This document shows, one piece after another, positions 18,256 through 27,849 of a DNA stretch of 64,000 nt (positions are counted from its first letter, which is position 1; each line of letters begins with the position of its first letter). A program made the position numbers and the translations under genes. Origin of the DNA: Legionella septentrionalis (GTDB taxonomy: Bacteria; Pseudomonadota; Gammaproteobacteria; Legionellales; Legionellaceae); assembly GCF_003989745.1 (NCBI RefSeq), contig NZ_RZGS01000003.1, positions 1-64,000 on the forward strand, given 5' to 3'. Under the pieces are notes generated by a model. That model was not told the origin of the DNA, made no database searches, and was given only the letters and a program-made list of their open reading frames with translations.

Positions 18256-19293
18256 TTATTCATCTGGATTAGCCATCCGGTGCGGCTGTTGTTGTGTAAT
18301 GCAATGAATGCCGCCGCCGCCTGCGAATACATCCCGCGCTGCCAATTGCATGATTTTATGCTGTGGGAAGAGTTCGGTAAACAATGTGTAAGCTGCTTTA
18401 TCATAAGCATCATATCCAAAAGCGGGCATAATGATGCCTTTATTCGCCAAGTAAAAGTTTATGTAGGACAAGGTCAAACGCTCACCATCAAGGTAAGTGG
18501 CTGGCGGTTGTTCAATGGTAAAGACTTGCAGGGGACGGCCTTTTGCATCCGTTGTGGTATTTAAAATTTCAAGATTTTCCTGCAAGGTTGTAAAATTAGG
18601 ATCATCCTTATCGTGGGTAATTAAAGCCAGCGCTTTTCCCGGAGCGACAAAGCAAGCTATTTCATCGATGTGGCCATCAGTTTCATCCCCTAAAAGGCCT
18701 TTATTTAACCAGATTATTTTATCTGCCCCCACATATTCGTATAAATAATGCTCGATTTGGCTTTGGGATAAATGGGGATTACGGTTTAAATTCAGCAAAC
18801 ACTCGCGGCTGGTGAGTACAGTTCCCTCTCCATCTACGTGAAAAGAACCACCTTCCATAACCAAAGGCGCATGGAAGTATCGCGCTTGTACCTGATGAAT
18901 CACGTGTTCAGCAATTTTATTGTCAAGTTCGTATTCGGAGTAATTGCCTCCCCAAGCATTGTGTATCCAATCGATGCCGGCCAATTCGCCTTGTGCATTT
19001 AGCAAAAAGGTTGGGCCTGTATCTCTGGTCCAGGAATCATTGATGGGCAGTGCCAGCAACCGAATGGATTCATGGCCACATAAACGGCGCGCAGAATCCA
19101 TGTCTGTTGGATTAACCAGCATATTGACTGGTTCAAATTGCGCAATTGCTTTGGCTACTTTCGCATAAGCCATGCGTGCTGCTTCCATCCCTATGTTTGC
19201 CCATGTTTCCTGATGGCAAGGCCATGCCATCCAGCATGCCTCATGCGGGTACCATTCGGGAGGCATAAAAAAGCCTGCTTGTCTTGGTGTCAT
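18256..19293 (-). CDS. aguA: Agmatine deiminase
   Basis: Hydrolyses agmatine to N-carbamoylputrescine and ammonia in the cytoplasm. It is a pentein-fold enzyme; the catalytic cysteine is in the C-terminal [13 protein letters not shown] motif, and the family start [15 protein letters not shown] is present. The motif [17 protein letters not shown] in the middle fits the guanidino-modifying superfamily. I placed the start at 19293 because AAAGGG lies just upstream; an in-frame ATG 30 bp earlier lacks one. It is the third gene of aguB-speA-aguA. Confidence 0.95.
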   Translation of the reverse strand: MTPRQAGFFMPPEWYPHEACWMAWPCHQETWANIGMEAARMAYAKVAKAIAQFEPVNMLVNPTDMDSARRLCGHESIRLLALPINDSWTRDTGPTFLLNAQGELAGIDWIHNAWGGNYSEYELDNKIAEHVIHQVQARYFHAPLVMEGGSFHVDGEGTVLTSRECLLNLNRNPHLSQSQIEHYLYEYVGADKIIWLNKGLLGDETDGHIDEIACFVAPGKALALITHDKDDPNFTTLQENLEILNTTTDAKGRPLQVFTIEQPPATYLDGERLTLSYINFYLANKGIIMPAFGYDAYDKAAYTLFTELFPQHKIMQLAARDVFAGGGGIHCITQQQPHRMANPDE

Positions 19294-19328
19294 AAATAAC
19301 CCTTTCTTAAAAACACTTACCATGAGAA

Positions 19329-21239
19329 TTAGGCTGGGTGCTGATTCTCGATATATGAATTTCCATTTAAATAAGTCAGCTGTGGGAATATACTGCGAAG
19401 TTCATTTAAGTATTGCTGGATTTTTTCTTCGGGTAATTCATTATTAACCAATTGTTTTTCATAGGATTGTAGCAATTTTTTAGTGTCGAAATGTGCATAA
19501 GTCAATACATTCGCGACTGTGTCGCCGCTAACCAAATCATTAATTTCAAAACGGCCATCTTCTAATAATTTTACATCCAAAGAATTGGTATCTCCGAAGA
19601 GGTTATGTAAATTTCCCAGAATTTCCTGGTAGGCACCTACCAGGAAAAATCCCAAGGCATAAGGGTTTTGTGCATCATAGGCTGGCAGCATTAGGGTAGA
19701 ATTAATGCAACTTTGCCCGGTATATTGTTTCAATGTGCCATCAGAATCACAAGTCAAATCTTGTAAGATGCTGTGCATTGTTAGTTCTTGCCTCAAATGG
19801 GAAATAGGCGCCACCGGGAATATTTGCCCTATCGCCCAAGCATCGGGTAAAGATTGAAAAAAAGAAAGATTGCAAAATACCTTGGTTGCCAAACGCTCAT
19901 TTATTATTTCCAACAGCTCTTTGTCCCCTGGGTTGTTTTCATCTAATTCCTGCCGAATTTCTACGCAAATTGCATGATACAATTGCTCAACTTTTGCTTT
20001 CTCCGTAAGACTGATGACCCCATGCTTGAATAAGGAATTTGCTTCTTTAAACGCATGCTCCGCATAATGGTATGTTTCCGTGGGTGAGTTTTTATTAATT
20101 CGATGGTAAGCATCCCAAATGCCGTGGAGCACACGTGACTCATGGGGTTTAACCGTTGGTAAAATAGAAATTGCCCCAACGGTTTCAATACCGGTTATAT
20201 TGGTAATCAGAACGGCATGGTGAGCGGTCAAGGCGCGGCCCGATTCGGAAATGATATTGGGTTCGGGCATACCAGCTTCTTGACATAAATCGCGTACAGC
20301 CAAAAGGATATTGGTTGCATATTCCTCCAGGCTGTAATTCATGGAACAACCCGCATTAGAGCGCGTGCCTTCATAATCTACACTAAGCCCACCCCCCACA
20401 TCAATGGTATTTATGGGCGTGTTAAGACGGCGCAATTCAATATAATAACGTGCCACTTCCTGCATACAATTGCGGATATCATGAATATTGGCGATTTGTG
20501 AACCCAGATGGCAGTGCATGAGTTGTAAACAATCCAACACACCACGAGATTCCAAGTAGTTTATTAAGGAAAGTACTTGCTCAGCATGCAAGCCAAATTT
20601 AGATTTTAAACCGCCGGTATTTTCCCACTTGCCGGCTCCTTGGGTAAGCAAGCGAATACGTACCCCAATGTTTGGTTTTATTTGCAATTGCTTTGCTTCC
20701 TGCAAAATAATCTCAATTTCAGAAGGCTTTTCGATCACGATGAATACTTGATGCCCCATTTGCTGGGCAATCAAGGCTGCACGAATATAACATCTATCCT
20801 TATAGCCATTACAAACGATGGTAGAGGGTTGCTCGCCCAGCAAGCCCAGGACAGCCATTAATTCAGGTTTGCTGCCAGCTTCAAGTCCTACAGGGTATTG
20901 TGGGGCTTTTAATAATTCACGCACTACACAATATTCTTGGTTCACTTTAATGGGATAAACCAATTGGTAAGTTCCCTGGTAATTAGTTTCCCGGATAGCC
21001 AAGTTAAATGCCTCGTATAACTTTTTCACCCGATCATGCAGAATATCGGTAAAGCGGATCAATAAAGGAAGGTGCAAACCTGCGCGTTTAGCGGCGTGAA
21101 CAATTGAAAGTAACTCTACGCCCGCCTGGGAAGAATGTTTACATATTTCAATATTACCTTTTGCATTAATATTAAAATAGCCTTCCCCCCAAGTATTGAT
21201 GTTATATAAATTTTCATCGGAAACAGCATTGTGATTCAT
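19329..21239 (-). CDS. speA: Biosynthetic arginine decarboxylase
   Basis: Pyridoxal-phosphate enzyme of the alanine-racemase fold that decarboxylates arginine to agmatine. The PLP lysine lies in [19 protein letters not shown], the glycine-rich phosphate loop is [14 protein letters not shown], and the substrate region FSLPDAW-type ([20 protein letters not shown]) is present. I take the ATG at 21239 with a GGAG site as the start; the open frame continues upstream into aguB. The product of 636 residues is close to E. coli SpeA (658). It sits between aguB and aguA and provides agmatine for them. Confidence 0.96.
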   Translation of the reverse strand: MNHNAVSDENLYNINTWGEGYFNINAKGNIEICKHSSQAGVELLSIVHAAKRAGLHLPLLIRFTDILHDRVKKLYEAFNLAIRETNYQGTYQLVYPIKVNQEYCVVRELLKAPQYPVGLEAGSKPELMAVLGLLGEQPSTIVCNGYKDRCYIRAALIAQQMGHQVFIVIEKPSEIEIILQEAKQLQIKPNIGVRIRLLTQGAGKWENTGGLKSKFGLHAEQVLSLINYLESRGVLDCLQLMHCHLGSQIANIHDIRNCMQEVARYYIELRRLNTPINTIDVGGGLSVDYEGTRSNAGCSMNYSLEEYATNILLAVRDLCQEAGMPEPNIISESGRALTAHHAVLITNITGIETVGAISILPTVKPHESRVLHGIWDAYHRINKNSPTETYHYAEHAFKEANSLFKHGVISLTEKAKVEQLYHAICVEIRQELDENNPGDKELLEIINERLATKVFCNLSFFQSLPDAWAIGQIFPVAPISHLRQELTMHSILQDLTCDSDGTLKQYTGQSCINSTLMLPAYDAQNPYALGFFLVGAYQEILGNLHNLFGDTNSLDVKLLEDGRFEINDLVSGDTVANVLTYAHFDTKKLLQSYEKQLVNNELPEEKIQQYLNELRSIFPQLTYLNGNSYIENQHPA

Positions 21240-21256
21240 GACACGCTCCATTGGCG

Positions 21257-22105
21257 TCAGGGTGAAGGGATAACCAAGTGATGGTATGTCGCGGGCTGGC
21301 GCTGCAGTGGGAAAGGAAATAAACGCCCCCATAAATCTCGCTTGGAAAAATCTAGTTCGGCTACCAGTACTGCGGCTTCATGGCGCGGAGCTTGGGCTAA
21401 AATTTCTCCCATAGGGGTGCTGATAAAACTGCTGCCATAAAATTCCAAGCCATCTTCACAGCCAATGCGATTTACAGCGATGATAAATGCATTGGCCATA
21501 ATGCCCTGGGCAACCATGACTTTTTGCCACATGGGTTGACTGTCAAAGCCTGGAGCAGTTGGCTCAGCCCCAATAGCCGTTGGGTATATTAAAATTTCTG
21601 CCCCTTTTAAGCCATAGATCCTTGAAAGTTCGGGAAACCACTGATCATAGCAAGTGGGCAGGGCCACCTTGTGTTGAGCAAGAGTATGCACAGGATAATT
21701 TGAATCACCTGGCTTGAAATAATAATTTTCGTGGTATTTTTCGCCGCTTGGGATGTGTTGTTTACGGGTATAGGCAACCAGTTGTCCGCAATCATCGAAT
21801 GCGACTGCAGTGTTATAACCAGCTTTTTCAAATAATGAAGCGGTGATCCAAACTTTGGCTTCTCTTGCGCACTGGCTTACAAATTGAGCGGTTGGACCTG
21901 AATGCAGCTCCTCGCAATAAGGGGTGCTGTCAACATCAGGGCGCGTGCAAAAATAGGGGGATAGGGTTAATTCCTGCAGGCAAACGAGTTTTGCTCCTTG
22001 TTTGGCTGCTGAAAAAATTCCCGTAGCCAGCTTGTCACGGTGCACTTGAGGATTTTCATGCCAGCGTTCTTGCACTAAACCTACTTTTAACTGCAGTGCA
22101 GACAT
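21257..22105 (-). CDS. aguB: N-carbamoylputrescine amidase
   Basis: Nitrilase-family hydrolase that converts N-carbamoylputrescine to putrescine, CO2 and ammonia. The Glu-Lys-Cys triad is visible: Glu45 in CLQELTLSPYF, a lysine in SGEKYHENYYF, and the nucleophile in ALPTCYDQWFPE. Its 282 residues match the family. It is the first gene of the aguB-speA-aguA operon, which together supplies the plant-type arginine-to-putrescine route. A clear AAGGATAAG ribosome-binding site precedes the ATG. Confidence 0.95.
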   Translation of the reverse strand: MSALQLKVGLVQERWHENPQVHRDKLATGIFSAAKQGAKLVCLQELTLSPYFCTRPDVDSTPYCEELHSGPTAQFVSQCAREAKVWITASLFEKAGYNTAVAFDDCGQLVAYTRKQHIPSGEKYHENYYFKPGDSNYPVHTLAQHKVALPTCYDQWFPELSRIYGLKGAEILIYPTAIGAEPTAPGFDSQPMWQKVMVAQGIMANAFIIAVNRIGCEDGLEFYGSSFISTPMGEILAQAPRHEAAVLVAELDFSKRDLWGRLFPFPLQRQPATYHHLVIPSP

Positions 22106-22135
22106 CGTTTCTTATCCTTAGGAAAAAATTACTTA

Positions 22136-22141
22136 AGTATA
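22136..22141 (-). promoter_or_regulatory. Likely -10 element of the aguB-speA-aguA operon
   Basis: TATACT on the minus strand, 31 bp before the aguB start. The -35 position is poor. It lies in a very AT-rich divergent region shared with the U-box gene. Confidence 0.4.
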
Positions 22142-22215
22142 TATTTCTTAAATTAATTTTCACACCCATAATCCACATAATTTTATGGTAAAAAAAATTA
22201 ATTTTTTGTTGAATT

Positions 22216-22249
22216 CTTAATCAATTCTTAAGGTGATTTTTGCTACACT
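22216..22249 (+). promoter_or_regulatory. Promoter with tandem PmrA-type box (U-box gene)
   Basis: Half-sites CTTAATCAA (22216-22224) and CTTAAGGTG (22227-22235) have an 11-bp period. They stand 8 bp before an extended -10, TGC-TACACT (-10 at 22244-22249). The layout is identical to that at 13367-13400, although the second half-site is weaker. A start of transcription near 22256 favours the ATG at 22293 over an upstream GTG at 22233. Confidence 0.6.
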
Positions 22250-22292
22250 TTCAGGAGAAAAAGAATTAATTTATTTAACCAAGAAGGCAGCC

Positions 22293-23063
22293 ATGTTGTT
22301 TGTTGTAATTGAATTGCCGCTTCGCATCAGTTTTAATCCGTTTTGTTCGCTGCACGATGATTTATTTGCTTTTTACAAACAAATCAAGCATTACGAAGCG
22401 CAAAAACGGATGCCACTGACGTCTTATTTCACTAATTATCATCATGCCGCAGAGCATACGGATGAATTGTCGAGACGTTTATCTCGGTACTTGGTGCTGG
22501 AAATGGTCTTGAATAATCGTTTTGAAATCAGCAATCGTCCACTACACTTCACGCGTTCTTTGGTAAGTGCCACCTTCCATTGTGGTGGCTTGGAGACTTA
22601 TATTCAAAGAGAGCGTATCGAGAATGTATATCAGCCTATCCATGCAGTTAAGCCGTTTTCGCATATTCCAACTCAAGAGCCAAGCCTTGTTGCAAAAGCG
22701 CAGGAAGTTGCCAAAGAATTGGGCGAAGATTTGCCGGAAGAATTTCTCGACCCAATAACTGCAGAATTATTGCATGATCCGGTGGAAATCAATCATCGCG
22801 TCTATAATCGCCAATCTGTCGAACACATGATAGAAGAAGGGAAGTTCAAAGACCCATTTACTCGACAAAAAATTGACCCAGCGACCATGAAGTCGGCTTC
22901 CTATATGCTGGAAGCCATGGTAGCGCACCAGGAAGTTGTTGCAAACAAAAAAGAACCAGCCTTGATGGAAGCTTATAAACAAACTAAAGTCTTGCCGTTA
23001 AAAACATTGTTTAAACACTGGGAAGAATTGATCCATAATTCCTCCATGCAGTTGCGAAGCTAA
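22293..23063 (+). CDS. U-box domain protein, candidate secreted E3 ubiquitin ligase
   Basis: A 256-residue protein whose C-terminal half (about 148-215) is a U-box: EEFLDPITAELLHDPVEI, VYNRQSVEHMI and DPFTRQKIDP. U-boxes bind eukaryotic E2 enzymes and have no known target in a bacterium, so injection into a host cell is likely; LubX and GobX are known Legionella examples. The N-terminal 140 residues match nothing I recognise and could bind a substrate or membrane. It is not obviously LubX, which has two U-boxes. The start has an AGAAGG site. A PmrA-type promoter supports the effector idea. Confidence 0.87.
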   Translation: MLFVVIELPLRISFNPFCSLHDDLFAFYKQIKHYEAQKRMPLTSYFTNYHHAAEHTDELSRRLSRYLVLEMVLNNRFEISNRPLHFTRSLVSATFHCGGLETYIQRERIENVYQPIHAVKPFSHIPTQEPSLVAKAQEVAKELGEDLPEEFLDPITAELLHDPVEINHRVYNRQSVEHMIEEGKFKDPFTRQKIDPATMKSASYMLEAMVAHQEVVANKKEPALMEAYKQTKVLPLKTLFKHWEELIHNSSMQLRS

Positions 23064-23120
23064 TTTTCCAAAATTATCAGTTAAATTGTTTGCGCTTTAG
23101 ACAAACCGTACGGTGATGGC

Positions 23121-24005
23121 TTAACCCATTTGATAGATATTGGTGTCAAGCACTGCGCTTAAACCATCTAATTTTTTAGAAGAATCTGTTTTATTGAAAA
23201 AGAAATTTCTGTTGATTAAAACGGCAACAAAATATAGGACACCAAATCCTAGGATTGCGAGTGCAATATTGGCTAATATCGGCTTCCATACTTGCCGGTG
23301 TTTATCGAGCTCTTGATGTGCCTTGTCGATTTCTTGCTCTGCATTTTCTTTAAATTTGACATAGCCATGCTCAGTAGGATTGGCGAAATAAATTTTCGAA
23401 ATCTCGGTTAAGTTAGTATGGAGACGCTGAGCTGCTTCGGCCGCAGGTAGGTAATTATTTTTGCGTAAATCAGCAGCTTTTGCCCTAATGATGTCTAATT
23501 GCATAAGGAAGTCGGCTTTTTTTTCTTCCAGTTTCAGTGAGAACTCCATTGCATGCGCTTCTTTTTTTAAGAGTCCCTGTAACCAGGATTCCGGATAGCC
23601 TGCAACGGAAATCTTCCTGATTTCATCAGCTTCCTCTGCTGCTTTTAATGGGGATTGTTCCTCCCCTATAGTCATTAAAGTCCAGGAAGCAAAGGCTCTA
23701 TACTTCTTAATTTCTGAAAGCATTTTCTTAAGAAGCTCTTCCCTATTAGGGCATAATGGATCATAAATTAAGATGAGTTTGGTAGTGGTGACACTCGGAT
23801 TTGCTGGTTCGATGGATGAGAGAAATTTAATGATATTGTCAAGGCCCTGAACCATGCTAAAGCCATCAGAGCTATTCACGTCCAAGTCACCGGAGGCATG
23901 ATTGAGTTTAGTATTTTTAAATCTTTTTTCTATTTCACATAGTCTGAAATTTTTTTCATCTGCGTCAATCATTATGCCAATAACATTAACACTTATGTGC
24001 GACAT
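23121..24005 (-). CDS. Unrecognised membrane-anchored protein
   Basis: No known family is recognised. The 294 residues form a soluble N-terminal part (about 1-125) that alternates hydrophobic strands and helices (KLILIYDPLCPNREELLKKML). A helical, charged middle (about 130-240) and one membrane segment (about 250-270; ANIALAILGFGVLYFVAVLI) follow, then a short tail. It lacks a signal peptide and is convergent with the U-box gene. A Dot/Icm effector with a C-terminal anchor is possible, but I see no PmrA-type box upstream. It lies 79 bp downstream of mvaB and could instead be read through from the liu operon. Confidence 0.7.
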   Translation of the reverse strand: MSHISVNVIGIMIDADEKNFRLCEIEKRFKNTKLNHASGDLDVNSSDGFSMVQGLDNIIKFLSSIEPANPSVTTTKLILIYDPLCPNREELLKKMLSEIKKYRAFASWTLMTIGEEQSPLKAAEEADEIRKISVAGYPESWLQGLLKKEAHAMEFSLKLEEKKADFLMQLDIIRAKAADLRKNNYLPAAEAAQRLHTNLTEISKIYFANPTEHGYVKFKENAEQEIDKAHQELDKHRQVWKPILANIALAILGFGVLYFVAVLINRNFFFNKTDSSKKLDGLSAVLDTNIYQMG

Positions 24006-24084
24006 AGAGGTACTACCTGTGTGATGGTTTTGCAGAATTGGTATTTTTCAGATCAAATCATCCGAATTGCGAAATTTACTTGAA

Positions 24085-24990
24085 TTATCCGGGGTTTGCA
24101 AGTAAAGCATTCGCCACTTTAGATTGATTTTTCTTGCCCATTTTTTTACAAATCATATCGCCGATGACTGCGATTTTAAAAATATCCACCCCAGTTTCAA
24201 TCCCTAATCCGTGCATGAGATAAAGCACATCTTCCGTGGCGACGTTGCCTGTTGCCCCGCGCGCATAAGGGCAGCCGCCAAGGCCTGCAACTGAGCTGTC
24301 GAAGCGGTGAATACCACACTGCAGGGCAGTATAAACATTTGCTATGGCTTGCCCGTAGGTGTCATGAAAATGCATGGCTATTTTTGAAAATGGCATATTG
24401 CTTTCAAGCGCATCAATAAGATTTTTGGTTTGCCTTGGCGTGCCGACACCTATGGTATCGCCGAAGCTAATTTCATCCACGCCCAGCAATAATAATTGTT
24501 CGGTAACCGCCAATACCTGCCGTGGAGTAATTTCTCCCTCATAGGGACAACCTAAAACACACGAGATATAAGCTCTCACGCGGATATGATGGTGTCTTGC
24601 TAATGCCATGACAGGAGTAAACCGTTCGATACTTTCTGAAATGGAGCAATTGATGTTGCGTTGATTAAAGGTTTCACTGGCGGCAGTAAAAATAGCTATC
24701 TCTTGCACTCCTGCTTCCAAGGCTTTCTGCATTCCCTGTTCATTCGGTACCAAAGCTGAAAAATGCACCCCGGGTTTTTTCTCAATGCCCAAGGCTACCG
24801 CTTCGTGATCGGCAAGTTGGGGGATGGCTTTTGCGGAAACGAAACTGGTGATTTCAATGTGCTGCAAACCGCTTTGGCTTAATGCATTGATCAACTCGAT
24901 TTTAATGGGGGTAGGAACGAATACCGTTTCATTTTGCAGGCCATCGCGTGGTCCAACTTCAATAATCGTCACTTGCTGTGGGTAATTCAT
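24085..24990 (-). CDS. mvaB: Hydroxymethylglutaryl-CoA lyase
   Basis: Splits HMG-CoA into acetyl-CoA and acetoacetate, the last step of leucine breakdown. It is a TIM-barrel enzyme with the N-terminal IIEVGPRDGLQNE, the metal ligand region HFHDTYGQAIANVYTAL, and the catalytic loop GGCPYARGATGNVATEDVLY. Its length of 301 residues is normal. It is the final enzyme gene of the liu operon, 66 bp after the carboxylase alpha subunit. The acetoacetate made here could be activated by the synthetase encoded at 16309-18246. Confidence 0.95.
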   Translation of the reverse strand: MNYPQQVTIIEVGPRDGLQNETVFVPTPIKIELINALSQSGLQHIEITSFVSAKAIPQLADHEAVALGIEKKPGVHFSALVPNEQGMQKALEAGVQEIAIFTAASETFNQRNINCSISESIERFTPVMALARHHHIRVRAYISCVLGCPYEGEITPRQVLAVTEQLLLLGVDEISFGDTIGVGTPRQTKNLIDALESNMPFSKIAMHFHDTYGQAIANVYTALQCGIHRFDSSVAGLGGCPYARGATGNVATEDVLYLMHGLGIETGVDIFKIAVIGDMICKKMGKKNQSKVANALLANPG

Positions 24991-25056
24991 GGCAATCCCT
25001 TATGTAAAGCGAATTTGACAGTTAACTGCCGGTTAGCCAAGGCATGCGGTTTTGCT

Positions 25057-27021
25057 TTAATCCAAGGCTTCCATCGCCACCAATTCTGCCCCTTCGTTAA
25101 CTTGAGCACCAATGTCATAAAATATTTCAACCACTCGCCCGTCTGCAGGAGCTTGAATGGTATGTTCCATCTTCATGGCTTCCAGCACAATTAAACGCTC
25201 CCCAGCCTTAATTTTATCACCTTTATTTTTTAAAATCGCTACTATGGTGCCGGGCATGGGAGCAGTCAACTGGGCTTTGCTGTGGCTTGTATCAGCGCTG
25301 GCTGTGTCCCAGTTAAAGCGATCCACCGTAATGGGCCCGGTTTCCAAATAAAAAATCATTTGCGGGGCTAGCTCTTCCAGCCACACCATCCAGGTTTCCT
25401 TGCCATCGCTTAAGCGCAATTGCCCATTGCACCAGCTTGCCTGGAGCTCACGGGTGGTTTTATTATTTAACTTAAGCACAAATTGTTCCAGACTTTTGGG
25501 GGAAATGGTTACTTCATAAAGCTCGTCCTGGATCCGATAGCGCCAGCGCCACTCGCTTGGTAAATGCATTTGCCAGGCAAAGGTGTCTGCTTGTAAGCCA
25601 GTTTTGTCCGTAGGGACAATGCGCAAATAATCGACACTGGCTGCCAGATATATTGCCAACCTGTTATCGCCTAGAGGAAGTTCAATCGTTTCCCGCTCCA
25701 GAAAATCAGTGCTTAGCATGGCTTCGGTAAATTGCCGATGCTTGGTAATTGCTTGTAAAAAGGCAATATTGGTTTTTACACCACCGATGTGATAATGCTG
25801 CAGAGCTTGTTGTAAACGTTGTAAAGCTTCATGGCGGTTATCTCCACAGGCAATCAGCTTGGCAATCATTGGATCGTAATAACGCGTAATCATAGAGCCG
25901 GCAATGACCCCGCTATCGATGCGTATCCCTGGCGAAGAAGGCTCTTTCAACAAACGTATTTGCCCAATGGAGGGTAAAAAACCATGTGCAGGATCTTCGG
26001 CATAAATACGGCATTCAATGGCGTGACCCTGCAAGTTGATTTCTTCCTGGCGGCAAGGTAAAGGCTCATTGGCAGCGATGCGTAGCTGCCATTCCACCAG
26101 GTCAAGTCCGGTTATAAGTTCGGTAACAGGATGCTCTACCTGCAGGCGGGTATTCATTTCCATGAAATAAAAACATTCATTATTTTCTACCAAAAATTCC
26201 ACGGTACCGGCACCGCGATAATCGATGGTACGGGCAACCGTAATGGCAGCATTGGCCAAACCTTGGCGCAGAGCTTCTGACAAATTCGGGGCAGGGGCTT
26301 CCTCAATGATTTTCTGATGGCGGCGCTGCATTGAACAGTCGCGTTCAAAAAGATGCACAATGTTCCCATGATTGTCCGCCATAATTTGTATTTCTACATG
26401 CCGTGGATTGCGGATTAATTTTTCAATGAGCATGGTATCGTCTGCAAAACCGGCTGTTGCTTCCCGGCGCGCCCCTGCTAGGGCATCAAAAAAATTTGTT
26501 TCATCAAACACAGCGCGCATGCCTTTGCCGCCACCACCTGCAGCGGCTTTAAGCAACACAGGAAACCCCAGACGTTTGGCTTCAGCTAATAAATATTCGT
26601 CGTCTTGCCTCGTCCCATGATAGCCGGGTGTTAGGGGAACTGCGGTATTCTCGAGCATTTGTTTGGCAAGCTGTTTTGAGCCCATAGCTTCCATCGCTTG
26701 TTCACCAGGACCTATGAAAATGATCCCGGCTTTATTACAGGCTCGTACAAAATCGGAATTTTCCGACAGAAAGCCATATCCAGGATGGATAGCTTCTACT
26801 TTTGCCTGTGTGGCCACCGCAATGATTGCCTCGATATTCAGGTAACTCGCAATGGCTGCGGGTTCTCCTATACAAAAGGCTTCATCAGCCAAAGTAACAT
26901 GCAGGCTGTTTTTGTCTGCAGTAGAGTAAACGGCTACCGTTTCAATTCCCATATTCCGCGCAGTTTTAATGATGCGGCAGGCTATTTCGCCACGGTTGGC
27001 TATTAGAATTTTTTTAAACAT
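25057..27021 (-). CDS. liuD: 3-Methylcrotonyl-CoA carboxylase, biotin-containing alpha subunit
   Basis: Biotin carboxylase and carrier subunit that carboxylates 3-methylcrotonyl-CoA together with LiuB. The biotin carboxylase domain begins [17 protein letters not shown] and has the ATP-grasp loop [16 protein letters not shown]-type linker follows, and the biotinyl domain at the C-terminus holds the EAMKMEH motif. The start at 27021 is set by this conserved N-terminus; the open frame extends 231 bp upstream, antisense-free but over liuC. The 654 residues fit the family. Acyl-specificity is inferred from the operon. Confidence 0.94.
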   Translation of the reverse strand: MFKKILIANRGEIACRIIKTARNMGIETVAVYSTADKNSLHVTLADEAFCIGEPAAIASYLNIEAIIAVATQAKVEAIHPGYGFLSENSDFVRACNKAGIIFIGPGEQAMEAMGSKQLAKQMLENTAVPLTPGYHGTRQDDEYLLAEAKRLGFPVLLKAAAGGGGKGMRAVFDETNFFDALAGARREATAGFADDTMLIEKLIRNPRHVEIQIMADNHGNIVHLFERDCSMQRRHQKIIEEAPAPNLSEALRQGLANAAITVARTIDYRGAGTVEFLVENNECFYFMEMNTRLQVEHPVTELITGLDLVEWQLRIAANEPLPCRQEEINLQGHAIECRIYAEDPAHGFLPSIGQIRLLKEPSSPGIRIDSGVIAGSMITRYYDPMIAKLIACGDNRHEALQRLQQALQHYHIGGVKTNIAFLQAITKHRQFTEAMLSTDFLERETIELPLGDNRLAIYLAASVDYLRIVPTDKTGLQADTFAWQMHLPSEWRWRYRIQDELYEVTISPKSLEQFVLKLNNKTTRELQASWCNGQLRLSDGKETWMVWLEELAPQMIFYLETGPITVDRFNWDTASADTSHSKAQLTAPMPGTIVAILKNKGDKIKAGERLIVLEAMKMEHTIQAPADGRVVEIFYDIGAQVNEGAELVAMEALD

Positions 27022-27055
27022 GAAATTCTTTTCCTGTTTATAATGAACCTTTTGA

Positions 27056-27832
27056 CTAATCCCAAACGGGCGTCTCTTTATTAAGAAAAGCTTGCAAGCC
27101 GCGTTGTCCTTCTGCAGAAACGCGCTTTTTAGCAATGAGGGCTGCTGTTTTGTGCAGCAATTGTTCATTGATGGATTCATCAGCCACCTCGGCAACCAAT
27201 GCCTTCGCTGCCTGAACTGCAAGCGGAGCCAATTCCGCAAGCTTTTGAGCATAATCTAGCGTATAAGCATAAAGCTCGCTTTCTGGAACGCAATGTTGTA
27301 TCAAATTAAGCCGCAGTGCTTGCTTGGCATCAAACATTTCCGCGCTCATAAATAACCAGGCGGCAGCGCGTGCTCCAATGGCGTTGATGACATAAGGGCT
27401 TATGACCGCAGGAATTAATCCAAGCTTGACTTCAGAAAAGCAAAACCGGGCAGTATCTGCTGCTATGCCGATGTCACAGGCAGCAATCAAGCCTGCGCCG
27501 CCGCCAAAAGCAGAACCTTGCACCATGGCTATAGTGGGTTTAGGGCTTTGATTTAAAGTAAACATCAACCGCGCCAAAATAGTCGCATCGGCCAAATTTT
27601 CAGCCTCACTGAAACCTGCCATGCGCTGCATCCAATTAAGATCCGCTCCTGCAGAAAAATGTTTGCCGTTTGCTTTTAACACAATGACGCGGACTTCGTG
27701 GTTATGCTTTGCCTCATCCAGGAGCTTTTGCAATTCTTCCAACAGCAATTCATCGAATGCATTGTATTTATCAATTCGATTTAAAGTTATGAAGAACACA
27801 CGCCCTTGCAGTTCACTTAAAACATCACTCAT
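27056..27832 (-). CDS. liuC: Methylglutaconyl-CoA hydratase (enoyl-CoA hydratase family)
   Basis: Crotonase-fold enzyme that hydrates 3-methylglutaconyl-CoA to HMG-CoA. The oxyanion-hole regions are [12 protein letters not shown] and [17 protein letters not shown], and the usual glutamate region reads [20 protein letters not shown]. Residues match LiuC/MenB-like hydratases; the exact substrate comes from its place between liuB and liuD. The 258-residue length is normal. Confidence 0.93.
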   Translation of the reverse strand: MSDVLSELQGRVFFITLNRIDKYNAFDELLLEELQKLLDEAKHNHEVRVIVLKANGKHFSAGADLNWMQRMAGFSEAENLADATILARLMFTLNQSPKPTIAMVQGSAFGGGAGLIAACDIGIAADTARFCFSEVKLGLIPAVISPYVINAIGARAAAWLFMSAEMFDAKQALRLNLIQHCVPESELYAYTLDYAQKLAELAPLAVQAAKALVAEVADESINEQLLHKTAALIAKKRVSAEGQRGLQAFLNKETPVWD

Positions 27833-27849
27833 GTAAATTCCTTTCTTAA

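Noticed and set aside
24006-24084. PmrA- or CpxR-type box before the membrane-anchored protein at 23121-24005
   Set aside because: Only one GTAAA half-site and no CTTAAT pair were found.
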